DNA of 64,000 nucleotides from Acidisoma sp965199065 (GTDB lineage: Bacteria > Pseudomonadota > Alphaproteobacteria > Acetobacterales > Acetobacteraceae). The stretch covers positions 310,001 through 374,000 of the forward strand of contig NZ_CBDAQN010000001.1 in NCBI RefSeq assembly GCF_965199065.1, read 5' to 3'. Below are positions 53,398 to 63,500 of this stretch, piece by piece. Position numbers and translations under genes: made by a program. Positions within the stretch are counted from its first letter, which is position 1. Each line of letters begins with the position of its first letter. The notes beneath the pieces are model-generated. The model was not told where the DNA came from, did no database searches, and saw only the letters and a list, made by a program, of their open reading frames with translations.

Positions 53398-55530
53398 GTG
53401 TCCAGCACAGAAACTCATCGCGTTCGCGAAGGGCTCCCGCATCCGCGTGGCGCCACCTGGGACGGGGAGGGCGTGAACTTCGCGCTGTTCTCGGCCAATG
53501 CCACCAAGGTCGAGGTCTGCCTCTTCGACGCCGACGGCAAGACGGAACTGGAACGTATCGAGCTGCCCGAATACACCAACCAGATCTTCCATGGCTGGGT
53601 CGGGGGCATCGGGCCGGCCCAGGTCTACGGCTACCGTGTCTATGGCCCGTACGAGCCCGAGAACGGCCATCGGTTCAATCCGAACAAGCTGCTGCTGGAC
53701 CCCTATGCGCGCGCCCACACCGGCGAGCTGGAGTGGAATCCGGCGATCTTCGGCTATCAGATGGAGAGCGGCGACGACACGACCTACGACGAGCGCGACA
53801 GCGCGCCGTTCATGCCGAAAAGCGTCGTGGTCGACCCCAACTTCGACTGGAAGGGCGAGCCCAACCGGCACCCGATCCCCTGGGACCACACCATCCTCTA
53901 CGAGACGCATGTGAAGGGCTTCACCAAAAAGCATCCGAAGCTGCCCGAGGAAATCCGCGGCACCTACAAGGGTCTCGGCCACAAGGCGGTGACCGACTAC
54001 ATCCGGGCGCTCGGCGTCACCTCGGTCGAGCTGCTGCCGATCCATAGCTTCATCAACGACAGCCAGCTGCTGGAGAAGGGCCTCACCAATTACTGGGGCT
54101 ACAACACCATCGGCTTCTTCGCGCCCGACCCGCGCTATGCCCATGAGCGCGAGCAGTCCCTGCGCGAGTTCAAGGAGATGGTCGCCAGCCTGCACGATGC
54201 GGGGCTCGAGGTCATTCTCGACGTGGTCTACAATCACACGGCCGAAGGCAATGAGCTTGGGCCGACCCTATCCTTCAAGGGCATCGACAACGCCAGCTAT
54301 TACCGCCTGCTTCCCGACCAGAAGCGCTACTACATCAACGACACCGGCACCGGGAACACGGTGAACCTGACGCATCCCCGCGTGATCCAGCTGGTGACGG
54401 ACAGCCTGCGCTACTGGGCGGGCGAGACCCATGTCGACGGCTTCCGCTTCGACCTCGGCACCATCCTGGCGCGCGAGCCGACGGGCTTCGACGAACAGAG
54501 CGGCTTCCTCAAGGCCTGCGGCCAGGACCCGCTGCTGCAGTCGGTGAAGCTTATCGCCGAGCCATGGGATTGCGGTCCTGGCGGTTATCAGGTCGGTGGG
54601 TTTCCGCCCGGCTGGTCCGAGTGGAACGACAAGTTCCGCGACACGGTCCGCGACTTCTGGAAGGGCGACACCTCGGCGGTCGGACTTGTTCCGCGCCTTT
54701 GCGCCTCCGGCGACATCTTCGACAGGGACGGGCGGCGCCCCTTCGCCTCGGTGAACTTCATAACCGCCCATGACGGCTTCACGCTCAACGACATCGTGAC
54801 GTACAACGAGAAGCATAACGAGGCGAACGGCGAGGACGGCCGGGACGGCAGTTCCGACAACCGCTCGTGGAACTGCGGCGTCGAAGGACCGAGCGACGAT
54901 CCGGAAATCAACGAGCTGCGCGCTCGCCAGATCCGCAACATGTTGACGACGCTTATTCTCTCGCAAGGCACGCCGATGCTGCTGGCGGGCGACGAGTTCG
55001 GCCGCACCCAGCAGGGCAACAACAACGCCTATTGCCAGGACAGCGACATCAGCTGGCTGAACTGGGAGATCGAGGAGAAGGGCGAGAGTCTCATCGAATT
55101 CGTCCGAAAGCTCACCGACCTGCGCCACAACTACGCGATCCTCCGCCGCAACCGCTTCCTGCGCGGCGTCTACAACGAGGAACTTGGCGTCAAGGACGTG
55201 ACCTGGATCAACGCGTCCGGCGACGAGATGAAGGACGACCAGTGGGGCGACGCCGGCATGCGTTGCTTTGGCATGCTCATCGATGGCCGCGCGCAGCCGA
55301 CCGGCATTCGCAAACGCGGCGGCGATGCAACCATACTGCTCGTCTTCAACGGCGCGCCCGAGGGCGTTAACTTCACGCTTCCGCCGTGCGCCGGCGGCGA
55401 CGAGTGGACGGTGATGATCGATACCAACCGTCCCGATGCTGAGAAGGATGTGCTGAGAACCGGCCACGTCTACACCGTGACCGGACGTTCGGTGCTCGCC
55501 TTCGGCCATCCCAACGAGAGCGACAGCTGA
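53398..55530 (+). CDS. glgX: Glycogen debranching enzyme GlgX
   Basis: GlgX hydrolyses alpha-1,6 branches of phosphorylase-trimmed glycogen. The roughly 710-residue GH13 protein has an N-terminal CBM48-like domain (GVNFALFSANATKVEVCLFD), then the GH13 motifs DVVYNHTAEG, the nucleophile Asp in VDGFRFDLGTIL, the acid Glu in IAEPWDCGPGGY, and FITAHDGFTLND. GTG 53398 has GGAG six bases upstream; ATG 53380 would add six residues. treZ starts two bases after its stop, so the two are co-transcribed. Confidence 0.94.
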   Translation: MSSTETHRVREGLPHPRGATWDGEGVNFALFSANATKVEVCLFDADGKTELERIELPEYTNQIFHGWVGGIGPAQVYGYRVYGPYEPENGHRFNPNKLLLDPYARAHTGELEWNPAIFGYQMESGDDTTYDERDSAPFMPKSVVVDPNFDWKGEPNRHPIPWDHTILYETHVKGFTKKHPKLPEEIRGTYKGLGHKAVTDYIRALGVTSVELLPIHSFINDSQLLEKGLTNYWGYNTIGFFAPDPRYAHEREQSLREFKEMVASLHDAGLEVILDVVYNHTAEGNELGPTLSFKGIDNASYYRLLPDQKRYYINDTGTGNTVNLTHPRVIQLVTDSLRYWAGETHVDGFRFDLGTILAREPTGFDEQSGFLKACGQDPLLQSVKLIAEPWDCGPGGYQVGGFPPGWSEWNDKFRDTVRDFWKGDTSAVGLVPRLCASGDIFDRDGRRPFASVNFITAHDGFTLNDIVTYNEKHNEANGEDGRDGSSDNRSWNCGVEGPSDDPEINELRARQIRNMLTTLILSQGTPMLLAGDEFGRTQQGNNNAYCQDSDISWLNWEIEEKGESLIEFVRKLTDLRHNYAILRRNRFLRGVYNEELGVKDVTWINASGDEMKDDQWGDAGMRCFGMLIDGRAQPTGIRKRGGDATILLVFNGAPEGVNFTLPPCAGGDEWTVMIDTNRPDAEKDVLRTGHVYTVTGRSVLAFGHPNESDS

Positions 55531-55532
55531 CC

Positions 55533-57326
55533 ATGACGAGACGCGCGCATGCAATGCCGCATGGGGCGGAACTGCACGACAACGGTGTGCGTTTCCGTCT
55601 CTGGGCGCCTGGTGAGGACCAGGTCGGAATCGAGATCGACGGTCATCAGCCGGTCCACATGGCGCGCCAGCCGGAAGGCTGGCACGAACTCATCACGATC
55701 GGCGCTCGCCCCGGTTCGCTTTACCGTTATGTGGTGGCGGACGGGATGCGCGTGCCCGATCCGGCCTCCCGCTTTCAGCCGGAGGATGTGCACGGGCCGA
55801 GCGAAGTCATCGATCCTCGCGCCTATGACTGGCAGGACGCGGAGTGGCGGGGGCGGCCATGGGCCCAGTCCGTTATCTACGAGATCCACGTAGGCACCTT
55901 CACGCCGGGCGGCACCTTCCTCGCGGCGATCGAAAAACTCGATCACCTCGTCGCCCTCGGGGTGACCACGATCGAGATCATGCCGATCTCGGATTTTCCA
56001 GGGAAGCGGAACTGGGGCTACGACGGCGTGCTTCCGTATGCCCCCGACAGCGCTTATGGGCGGCCGGAGGATCTCAAGGCGCTGGTGGACGCCGCCCATG
56101 CGCGTGGCCTGAGCGTGATGCTCGACGTGGTCTACAACCACTTCGGCCCCGACGGGAACTATCTGCCGGTCTACGCGCCGCAGTTCTTCACGGACCGGCA
56201 CAAGAGCCCTTGGGGCGCCGGCATCAACTTCGACGGCGAGCACAGCCGTCCGGTGCGCGACTTCGTCATCCAGAATGCGCTCTACTGGCTGCAGGAATAC
56301 CACCTCGACGGTCTTCGGTTGGACGCGGTCCATGCCATCCAGGATGACAGTCCGACCCACGTTCTGGCCGAGTTGGCGGAAACCGTTCGCGGGGCCATCG
56401 CAGATCGCCCGGTGCATCTGATTCTGGAAAACGAGGAAAATCGCGCCAGCCTGCTCCACCGGGATGAAAGCGGCGAACCCCGGCTCTACACGGCGCAGTG
56501 GAATGACGATATCCACCACGTCCTGCATGTCGCGGCGACTGGCGAGAATGTCGCCTACTACGAGGCTTACCTGGGCCAGACCGAGCTTCTCGGCCGGGCA
56601 CTCGCGGAGGGCTTCGCTTTTCAGGGCGAGATGATGCCCTATAGCGGCAAGCCGCGCGGCGAACCGAGCGGCGGCCTGCCCCCTACAGCCTTCGTCGCCT
56701 TCGCCCAGAACCACGACCAGATCGGCAATCGCGCGTTCGGGCAGCGGTTGAACCAGCTGGCGTCGCCTGAGGCGGTGCGGGCGGTGTCCGCGGTCTATCT
56801 GCTGTCGCCGCAGGTGCCGATGATCTTCATGGGCGAGGAGTTGGCGTCGCGGCAACCCTTCCTGTTCTTCGTGGACTTTGAGGGTGAACTTGCCGACAAA
56901 GTGCGGGACGGGCGCCGCGAGGAGTTCGCCAAGTTCCCGGAGTTCAGCGACCCGGAAAAGCGGGACACGATCCCGGATCCCGTGGCCGAGGAGACTTTCC
57001 TGGCCTCCAAGCTCCGCTGGGATGAGGCGGACGCTGCGACACAGGAGTGGTTCACGCGCATTCTCGCAGTGCGGCGCGAGATCCTCTGGCCGCTGCGTGG
57101 CGCTTTCGGCGGCAACGCCGGTAGTTATCGGGTGGTCGGGGACTCCGCGGTCGAGGTGAGCTGGACGCTTTCCGAGGGCGGCCGGATTGTGTTGCAGGCC
57201 AATCTGTCCGGGGCGAGCGTGTCGGGTTTCAGCACGGTCGAAGGCCGGGTGTTCTGGAGCGAGGGCGATGCATCCGGGGACGGATCATTCGGGCCGTGGA
57301 CGGTGCGCTGGGTCAGCAACCAATGA
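55533..57326 (+). CDS. treZ: Malto-oligosyltrehalose trehalohydrolase
   Basis: TreZ releases trehalose from maltooligosyl trehalose made by TreY. The 597-residue GH13 protein has an N-terminal CBM48-like domain (GVRFRLWAPGEDQVGIEIDG), GYDGVLPYAPDSAYGRPEDLK, DVVYNHFGPDGNYL, the nucleophile Asp in DGLRLDAVHAIQDD, the acid Glu in LILENEEN and FAQNHDQIGNRAFGQRL, which are TreZ-specific. The partner treY is not adjacent: the next gene is a sensor kinase on the other strand. Confidence 0.94.
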   Translation: MTRRAHAMPHGAELHDNGVRFRLWAPGEDQVGIEIDGHQPVHMARQPEGWHELITIGARPGSLYRYVVADGMRVPDPASRFQPEDVHGPSEVIDPRAYDWQDAEWRGRPWAQSVIYEIHVGTFTPGGTFLAAIEKLDHLVALGVTTIEIMPISDFPGKRNWGYDGVLPYAPDSAYGRPEDLKALVDAAHARGLSVMLDVVYNHFGPDGNYLPVYAPQFFTDRHKSPWGAGINFDGEHSRPVRDFVIQNALYWLQEYHLDGLRLDAVHAIQDDSPTHVLAELAETVRGAIADRPVHLILENEENRASLLHRDESGEPRLYTAQWNDDIHHVLHVAATGENVAYYEAYLGQTELLGRALAEGFAFQGEMMPYSGKPRGEPSGGLPPTAFVAFAQNHDQIGNRAFGQRLNQLASPEAVRAVSAVYLLSPQVPMIFMGEELASRQPFLFFVDFEGELADKVRDGRREEFAKFPEFSDPEKRDTIPDPVAEETFLASKLRWDEADAATQEWFTRILAVRREILWPLRGAFGGNAGSYRVVGDSAVEVSWTLSEGGRIVLQANLSGASVSGFSTVEGRVFWSEGDASGDGSFGPWTVRWVSNQ

Positions 57327-57372
57327 AGGTGCGTTCGCGCTCGAAGACACACGTGGAAACCTAGTCTATCGC

Positions 57373-58587
57373 CTAGTTCGTGCGCGGAAAAATGAGGCGG
57401 ACCGTCGTCCCCACGCCGGATGCGGTGTCGATCTGCATCGCGCCACCCGATTGCTCGACGAACCCGTTGACCATCGACAGCCCGAGGCCAGTACCCTTGC
57501 CGAGTTCCTTCGTGGTGAAGAAGGGCTCGGTCGCTCGCCGCGCCACCGCCTCGGGCATGCCGATACCGCAGTCGATGACGACAATCTCAATCGCATCCCG
57601 GCCATCCGCCGTCGCGGCATCTTTCGGGCGGGCGCGCACGATGATCTCGCCGCCCTTCGGCATCGCGTCCGCTGCATTGCGAACCAGATTGATAAGAGCG
57701 AGCTCCATCTGCGCCGCATCGATCTCGACGAGCATCGGCTCGGCCGGAAGATCGAGGGTGACATGAATTCCGTCGCCCGCCATCTGATCCAGGATGTTGT
57801 CGAAGTCCCGTAGTAGATCGCCGAGTTCGATCAACCTGTTGTCGTGGAACTGCCGGCGGGCGAACGACAACATGTGGCTTGTAAGCCGGGCGGCACGCTG
57901 CGCACCCCAACTCGCGCGGTCGATCTGGCGGGAGCGGCGGGCCGGATCGGGCTCCTCCGCCGCTCGTTCGAGGCTAGCCAGCACGACAGTCATGAGGTTG
58001 TTGAACTCATGAGCCATGCCGGAGGCCATCGCACCCAGAGCCTCCATCCGGTTCGATTGCTGCAGAACGGCTTCGGCCTCCCGCCGTCTCGTCACATCGA
58101 GCTGGCTGGCAAAGTGGTAGACAAGGCTCCCGTCCGAATCCACCACCGGACTGATGAACAAGGCGTTCCAGAACGGGGTGCCGTCTTTCCGGTAGTTCAG
58201 CAGCTCGTAGTGGATGTCCTCGCCGGCCTTGAGTCCCGAGCGTATCTTCGCGACCACGTCCCGGTCTGTTCCAGCACCCTGGAGGAACCGGCAATTAGAC
58301 CCGATGATCTCGTCCTGCGAATACCCGGTGAGGTGCTCGAAGGCCTGGTTGCAGAAGATGATTGGGCTATCCGGTTGATGCGGGTCTGCAAGGCACATCG
58401 GCATTCGGCTCATCTGCACAGCGGCGAAGAAGATGTCCTTCCCGCCGTGGCCGCCACGGGTGGTGATGATATTCCGCCCCTCGGACGAATGGTGGCCCTC
58501 ACCGTCCTTGGAACCAGTGTATTTCGCCGTCTGCGACAAAAGCGTTCGTCCTGCTGCGCCATTCGGCTGTCTAGCCTGCCTCACCAC
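57373..58587 (-). CDS. LOV-domain sensor histidine kinase (blue-light receptor candidate)
   Basis: A 404-residue soluble kinase. Residues about 52-165 form a LOV-type PAS domain: DPHQPDSPIIFCNQAFEHLTGY, the flavin motif GSNCRFLQG with the photoactive Cys99, then N131, N141 and Q162 (YRKDGTPFWNALF, SQLDVT), the positions that hold the flavin in known LOV proteins. A coiled segment leads to the phosphoacceptor His193 (GMAHEFNNLMTV) and an ATPase domain with NLVRNAADAMPKGGEI, VIDCGIGMPEAV and GKGTGLGLSMVNGF. GTG 58587 is the first start and has no clear ribosome site. It diverges from the response regulator at 58744, its likely partner. Confidence 0.9.
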   Translation of the reverse strand: MVRQARQPNGAAGRTLLSQTAKYTGSKDGEGHHSSEGRNIITTRGGHGGKDIFFAAVQMSRMPMCLADPHQPDSPIIFCNQAFEHLTGYSQDEIIGSNCRFLQGAGTDRDVVAKIRSGLKAGEDIHYELLNYRKDGTPFWNALFISPVVDSDGSLVYHFASQLDVTRRREAEAVLQQSNRMEALGAMASGMAHEFNNLMTVVLASLERAAEEPDPARRSRQIDRASWGAQRAARLTSHMLSFARRQFHDNRLIELGDLLRDFDNILDQMAGDGIHVTLDLPAEPMLVEIDAAQMELALINLVRNAADAMPKGGEIIVRARPKDAATADGRDAIEIVVIDCGIGMPEAVARRATEPFFTTKELGKGTGLGLSMVNGFVEQSGGAMQIDTASGVGTTVRLIFPRTN

Positions 58588-58743
58588 ATAATGTTGTACT
58601 CAAAGGCGTATTTAAAAAGCTCTGCCGCACAGCAAATAGTAATCGCTTGCTGCTTACAAACGTCGGCATCTCCTGGCGGTGATCGGGCGGCACGTTTGGT
58701 CGCCTCCGACGGCTCGATCGGGCGCCGATGCAAGGGACTACGC

Positions 58744-59109
58744 ATGTGTGTATTGCTGGTGGAAGATGAGCCTCTGATCCGCGAGATCATGGCCGAGAGC
58801 CTGGAAGATGCTGGCTTTGCCGTCATTCAGGCGTCAACCGGTGATGAAGCGATCTCGGTCATTCGCGCCGATATGACGACCATCACCGCCCTGGTGACAG
58901 ATTTCCATATGCCGGGGACAGCGGACGGCGGCGATGTGGCTCACTGTATCCGTCAGAAGTGGCCGAACATGCCCGTGGTGATAGCATCTGGCCGGCCGGA
59001 TGCCATGAAGACCTCATGGCAAGAGGAACATGGGTATCATCTTCTGCGTAAGCCGTACGGCCCGCGCCAATTGATAGGCGTGCTGCGCGAAATTGCCGGG
59101 GCAACGTAA
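58744..59109 (+). CDS. Single-domain response regulator
   Basis: A 121-residue receiver domain with no output domain. Acidic pocket Glu7-Asp8, phosphoacceptor Asp53 (VTDFHMPG), Ser82 (VIASGRP) and Lys103 (LLRKPYGP) are all in place. ATG 58744 has AAGGGA eight bases upstream. The 156-base gap separates it from the divergent LOV kinase, the likely phosphodonor. Single-domain receivers commonly act in a phosphorelay, on the motor, or in feedback; the role here is unknown. Confidence 0.9.
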   Translation: MCVLLVEDEPLIREIMAESLEDAGFAVIQASTGDEAISVIRADMTTITALVTDFHMPGTADGGDVAHCIRQKWPNMPVVIASGRPDAMKTSWQEEHGYHLLRKPYGPRQLIGVLREIAGAT

Positions 59110-59296
59110 GCCCGCTTTGCCGAGGCATCGCCTTACCTCGTCGCGTTGGCACGACCCTGCGAGCCAGCCAGACCCGTCTCCCCCTGTGACGTATTGAAAC
59201 AGCTGCTCACGAAGGTGCGAGGGAGCACCCAAAGCTCTCGCGAACGGGCTATCTGGCGCTCTACCAATCGATGTCGAGCGAACAGAGAGGAACAAG

Positions 59297-60481
59297 ATGA
59301 AGCGGGGCCGCCTTTGGATCGTCGGCATCATCGTGTTGGTTGCCGTCGTGGGAGGCGGCTGGCACGTGATGCAAGGCCCCGGTCGGTCCGAGGCAGCTAC
59401 CAAAGCGCCGCCGCCGCCTCCCATCCCGGTGACCGTCACCTCGACCAAAGTCCAGGACGTGCCGGTTTTCCTCGACGGACTGGGTTCCGTGCAGGCCTTC
59501 AACACCGTCCAGATCCGTGCCCAGGTCACCGGCGTGTTGCTCGCGCTCCCGGCTCATGAGGGGCAGGAAGTGCATAAGGGCGAGGTCGTAGCCGAGATCG
59601 ACCCGGCCCCCTACAAGGCGTCGCTGGATCAGGCCGTGGCTCAACGGGCCGAGGACGAGGCCACGCTGCAGAGTGCTCAGCTCGACCTGCAGCGTTATGC
59701 CTCACTGGCCAAGAGCAGCTTCGCCCCGGTCCAGCAGGTGGATGACCAGCGCGCGACCGTCGGCAAGGAGACCGCGGCGATCGAGGCGGACAACGCGATG
59801 ATCGAAACAGCCCAGATCAACCTCGGCTACGCCACCATCAAAGCGCCGTTCGACGGCCGCGTGAGCCTGTATCAGGTCGATGTCGGCAACCTCATTCAGG
59901 CCAACGGCACGACGGGCATCATCTCGATCGACCAGGACAAGCCGATCGCTGTGGTCTTTACCCTGCCGGAAGCGCAACTGCCGCAGGTTCAGGATGCCCG
60001 CCGGGAGCGGACGCTCCCCGTCATCGTGACCGACAGCGAGACCGAGAAGCCGCTCGCGAGCGGAACCCTGATGACGCCGAACAACGCGATCGACACGACG
60101 ACGGGGACGATCTCGCTCAAGGCGAAGTTCGCGAACGATGACGATCATCTCTGGCCCGGACAGTTTGTCGACGCCCGGCTCGAGGTCCGGACGCTGCACA
60201 ACGCCGTCACCGTGCCGGCCATCGCCGTGCAGCACGGGCCGGAAGGCCTCTACGTTTTCCAGGTCAAGCCCGACGATACGGTGGTTCAGACGCCGGTCGA
60301 GGTCGGCTACCAGGACAATGGCATGACCGTGGTGACGAAGGGCCTCCAGGGCAACGAAACCATCGTCGTGAGCGGGCAGTCCCGTCTGGCGCCGGGCGTG
60401 AAGGTGAAAACGTCGCCGGCAGGAAATCCCAGCAAGGCGCCGGCGGCCGAAGCCTCCGACGGCAGCGCATCGCCGAGTTGA
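59297..60481 (+). CDS. RND efflux periplasmic adaptor (MdtA-like)
   Basis: A 394-residue membrane fusion protein that bridges an RND pump to an outer-membrane channel. It has an N-terminal signal anchor (LWIVGIIVLVAVVGGG), a Pro-rich spacer, the lipoyl/barrel-sandwich halves (VQIRAQVTGVLLALPAHEGQ and GYATIKAPFDGRVSLYQVDVG) around an alpha-hairpin, then beta-barrel and membrane-proximal domains. ATG 59297 has GAGGAA five bases upstream. The pump gene follows after 72 bases. No TolC-type gene is in the window. The gap at 59110-59296 holds no visible operator. Confidence 0.92.
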   Translation: MKRGRLWIVGIIVLVAVVGGGWHVMQGPGRSEAATKAPPPPPIPVTVTSTKVQDVPVFLDGLGSVQAFNTVQIRAQVTGVLLALPAHEGQEVHKGEVVAEIDPAPYKASLDQAVAQRAEDEATLQSAQLDLQRYASLAKSSFAPVQQVDDQRATVGKETAAIEADNAMIETAQINLGYATIKAPFDGRVSLYQVDVGNLIQANGTTGIISIDQDKPIAVVFTLPEAQLPQVQDARRERTLPVIVTDSETEKPLASGTLMTPNNAIDTTTGTISLKAKFANDDDHLWPGQFVDARLEVRTLHNAVTVPAIAVQHGPEGLYVFQVKPDDTVVQTPVEVGYQDNGMTVVTKGLQGNETIVVSGQSRLAPGVKVKTSPAGNPSKAPAAEASDGSASPS

Positions 60482-60553
60482 TCACGAGCCTAATGCCCGC
60501 TTCTTTCAGACGAAAAGAAGCAGACGTTTCTTAACGGTGAGCGCCCCAACGCG

Positions 60554-63500
60554 ATGAGCATCTCGACGCCTTTCATCCGGCGCCCGATCGCCACCTCCCT
60601 CGTGGCGGCGGCGATATTTCTGGTCGGTCTTGCAGCATACCCGCTGCTGCCGGTGGCACCGCTGCCGAATGTCACCTTCCCGACCCTGACGGTGACCGCA
60701 CAATACCCGGGGGCGAGCCCCGAAACCATGGCCTCCACGATCGCCACGCCGCTGGAGACCGAGTTCGGGCAGATGCTGCCCGGCCTGTCGCAGATGACAT
60801 CCGTCAGCGTACTCGGCACGACGCAGATCACCCTGCAGTTCGACCTCAGCACCGATCTCGGGAACGCCGAGACCCTGCTGCTGGAAGCGATGAACGCGGC
60901 GCAGGGGTCGCTGCCGAAGGACATGCCGAGCCCGCCGACCTTCCGTGCCGTCAATCCAGCCGACAGCCCGATCATGATCCTGGCCATGCAGTCCGATCAG
61001 GCGCCCATCACCGATGTCGACAGCTACGCCGAAAACATCGTCGAGCAGCAAATCTCGCAACTTCCGGGCGTGGGCGAGGTGCTCGTCGGCGGCCAGCAGA
61101 CGCCGGCCATCCGCGTGCAGGTCGACCCCGCTCGTCTGGCCGAAATGGGCCTGACGATGGAGGACGTCCGCAACGTCCTCACCAACGTCACGGTCGATGA
61201 CCCGAAGGGCAGCATCGACGGTCCGAACCGGTCCTACACGATCTACAACAACGATCAGCTCACCACGGCGCCACCGTACAACAACGTCATCATCGCCTAT
61301 CGAAACGGCGCGCCCGTGCGGATCAGCGATATCGGGCGCGCCGTCTCAGGACCCCAGAACCGGGAACTCGCCGCCTGGACCAACGGCAAGCGCTCCGTGC
61401 TGCTGCTGGTTTTCAAGCTGCCGAACGCCAACGTCATCGCAACCGCCGACGGCATCAAGAAGAAGCTGCCGGCGCTCGAGGCCTACTTCCCGCCGGATAT
61501 CCACCTGAAGGTCGTCTCGGACCGCACGCTGACCATTCGCGCCTCAGTCAACGATGTCGAGTTCACCCTCATCCTGGCGATCTGCCTGGTCGTGGCGGTC
61601 ATCTTCCTGTTCCTGCGCAACGTCTGGGCGACCGTCATCCCCAGCATCACCATCCCGGTGGCGCTCGTTGGCACGCTGGCCGTGATGTACATCTGCGGCT
61701 TCAGCCTCGACAACCTGTCGCTCATGGCGCTGACAATCTCCGTGGGCTTCGTCGTCGACGACGCCATCGTCATGCTCGAGAACATCGTGCGCCATCTCGA
61801 AAACGGGATGCGGCCTGTCGACGCCGCGCTGAAGGGCGCCGGAGAGATCGGCTTCACCATCGTCTCCATCAGCTTCTCGCTGATCGCCGTCTTCATTCCG
61901 CTTCTGCTGATGAGCGGCATCGTCGGACGCCTATTTCGCGAGTTCGCGATCACCGTATCCATCACCATCGTTATCTCGGCGATCGTGTCGCTGACGCTGA
62001 CGCCGATGATGGGGTCCCGGTTCCTCAAAAGCGAAGAACATAACCACGGGCGTATCTACAACCTCGTGGAGGGCATGTTCGATGCCATGCTCAGTTTCTA
62101 CAAGCGGACACTGGATGTTGCCCTGCGCTTCCAGTTCATCACCTTGCTCATCTTCATCGCGACCGTCACGCTGACGGTATGGCTCTACATCATCATCCCG
62201 AAGGGCTTCTTCCCGACCCAGGATACCGGCATCATCATCGGCATCACCGAGGTCGCGCAGGACGCGTCCTACGACCAGATCGCCCGGCTACAGCAGACGG
62301 TCAATCGGATCGTCCTGCATAACCCTTCGGTTTATTCGGTCGTGTCGTCCGTGGGCGCCGGAAACGGCGGCCAGACCGGCAATGACGGGCGCATGTACGT
62401 CACCCTCAAGCCGTGGGATCAGCGCAAGTCCGGCGTGATGCAGGTGATCGGTCAGCTGGACAAGTCGATGGAGGCTGTCCCAGGCATCCGGCTTTTCATG
62501 CAGCCGGCGCAGGATGTGCGCGTCGGAGCGCGACTGACCAAGACGCTCTACCAATACACGATCCAGGATTCCGACCAGACCGAGCTGAACACCTGGGCGC
62601 CGAAGATCCTCTCTCAGATGCGCAAGCTCCCGATGCTGGCTGACGTCACATCGGACGCCCAGAACGCAGGCACAACGGAGACGATGACCATCAACCGCGA
62701 GCAGGCCGAGCGCTTCGGCATCGAGCCCGCGACGATCGACAACGTCCTTTATGACGCGTTCGGCCAGCGGGAGGTGTCCCAGTATTTCACCGGCAACAAG
62801 GCCTACTACGTTATCCTGGAGGCGAAGCCCAACGAGTTCGGCAAGATCGACACCCTGGGCAAGCTTTACGTCGATTCCTCCAGCGGGGTCGCCGTGCCGC
62901 TATCGACGTTGGTGACGACGACGACGGTGCCTGTGCAGCCGCTCGCGATCAACCATCAGAGCCAGTTCCCGTCGGTCACCGTCTCCTTCAACCTGAAGGG
63001 GAACGCATCTCTCGGCGACGTGGTGACGAAGGTCGACGCCATGAAAGCGAGTATGGGCGTGCCGAGCACGGTGGAAGGGAGCTTCCAGGGGACAGCCCAG
63101 GCGTTCCAGGCCTCGCTGAGTTCCGAGCCGATCCTGGTGCTCGCGGCGTTGATCTCCGTCTATATCATCCTCGGCATCCTGTACGAGAGCTACATCCTGC
63201 CGTTGACGATCCTCTCCACTCTGCCCTCGGCCGGCGTGGGCGCTCTGCTGATGCTGCTGATGTTCGGCTACCAGCTGACCGTCATCGCGCTGATCGGGAT
63301 CATTCTGCTCATCGGCATCGTCAAGAAGAACGGCATCATGATGGTGGACTTCGCCATCAACGCCGAGCGGCGTGAAGGGTTGTCTCCGCATGACGCCATC
63401 CGCCAAGCCTGCCTGCTGCGCTTCCGCCCGATCCTGATGACGACGATGGCGGCCATGTTGAGTGGTCTGCCGCTGATGCTGGAGGGCGGAGCCGGGTCGG

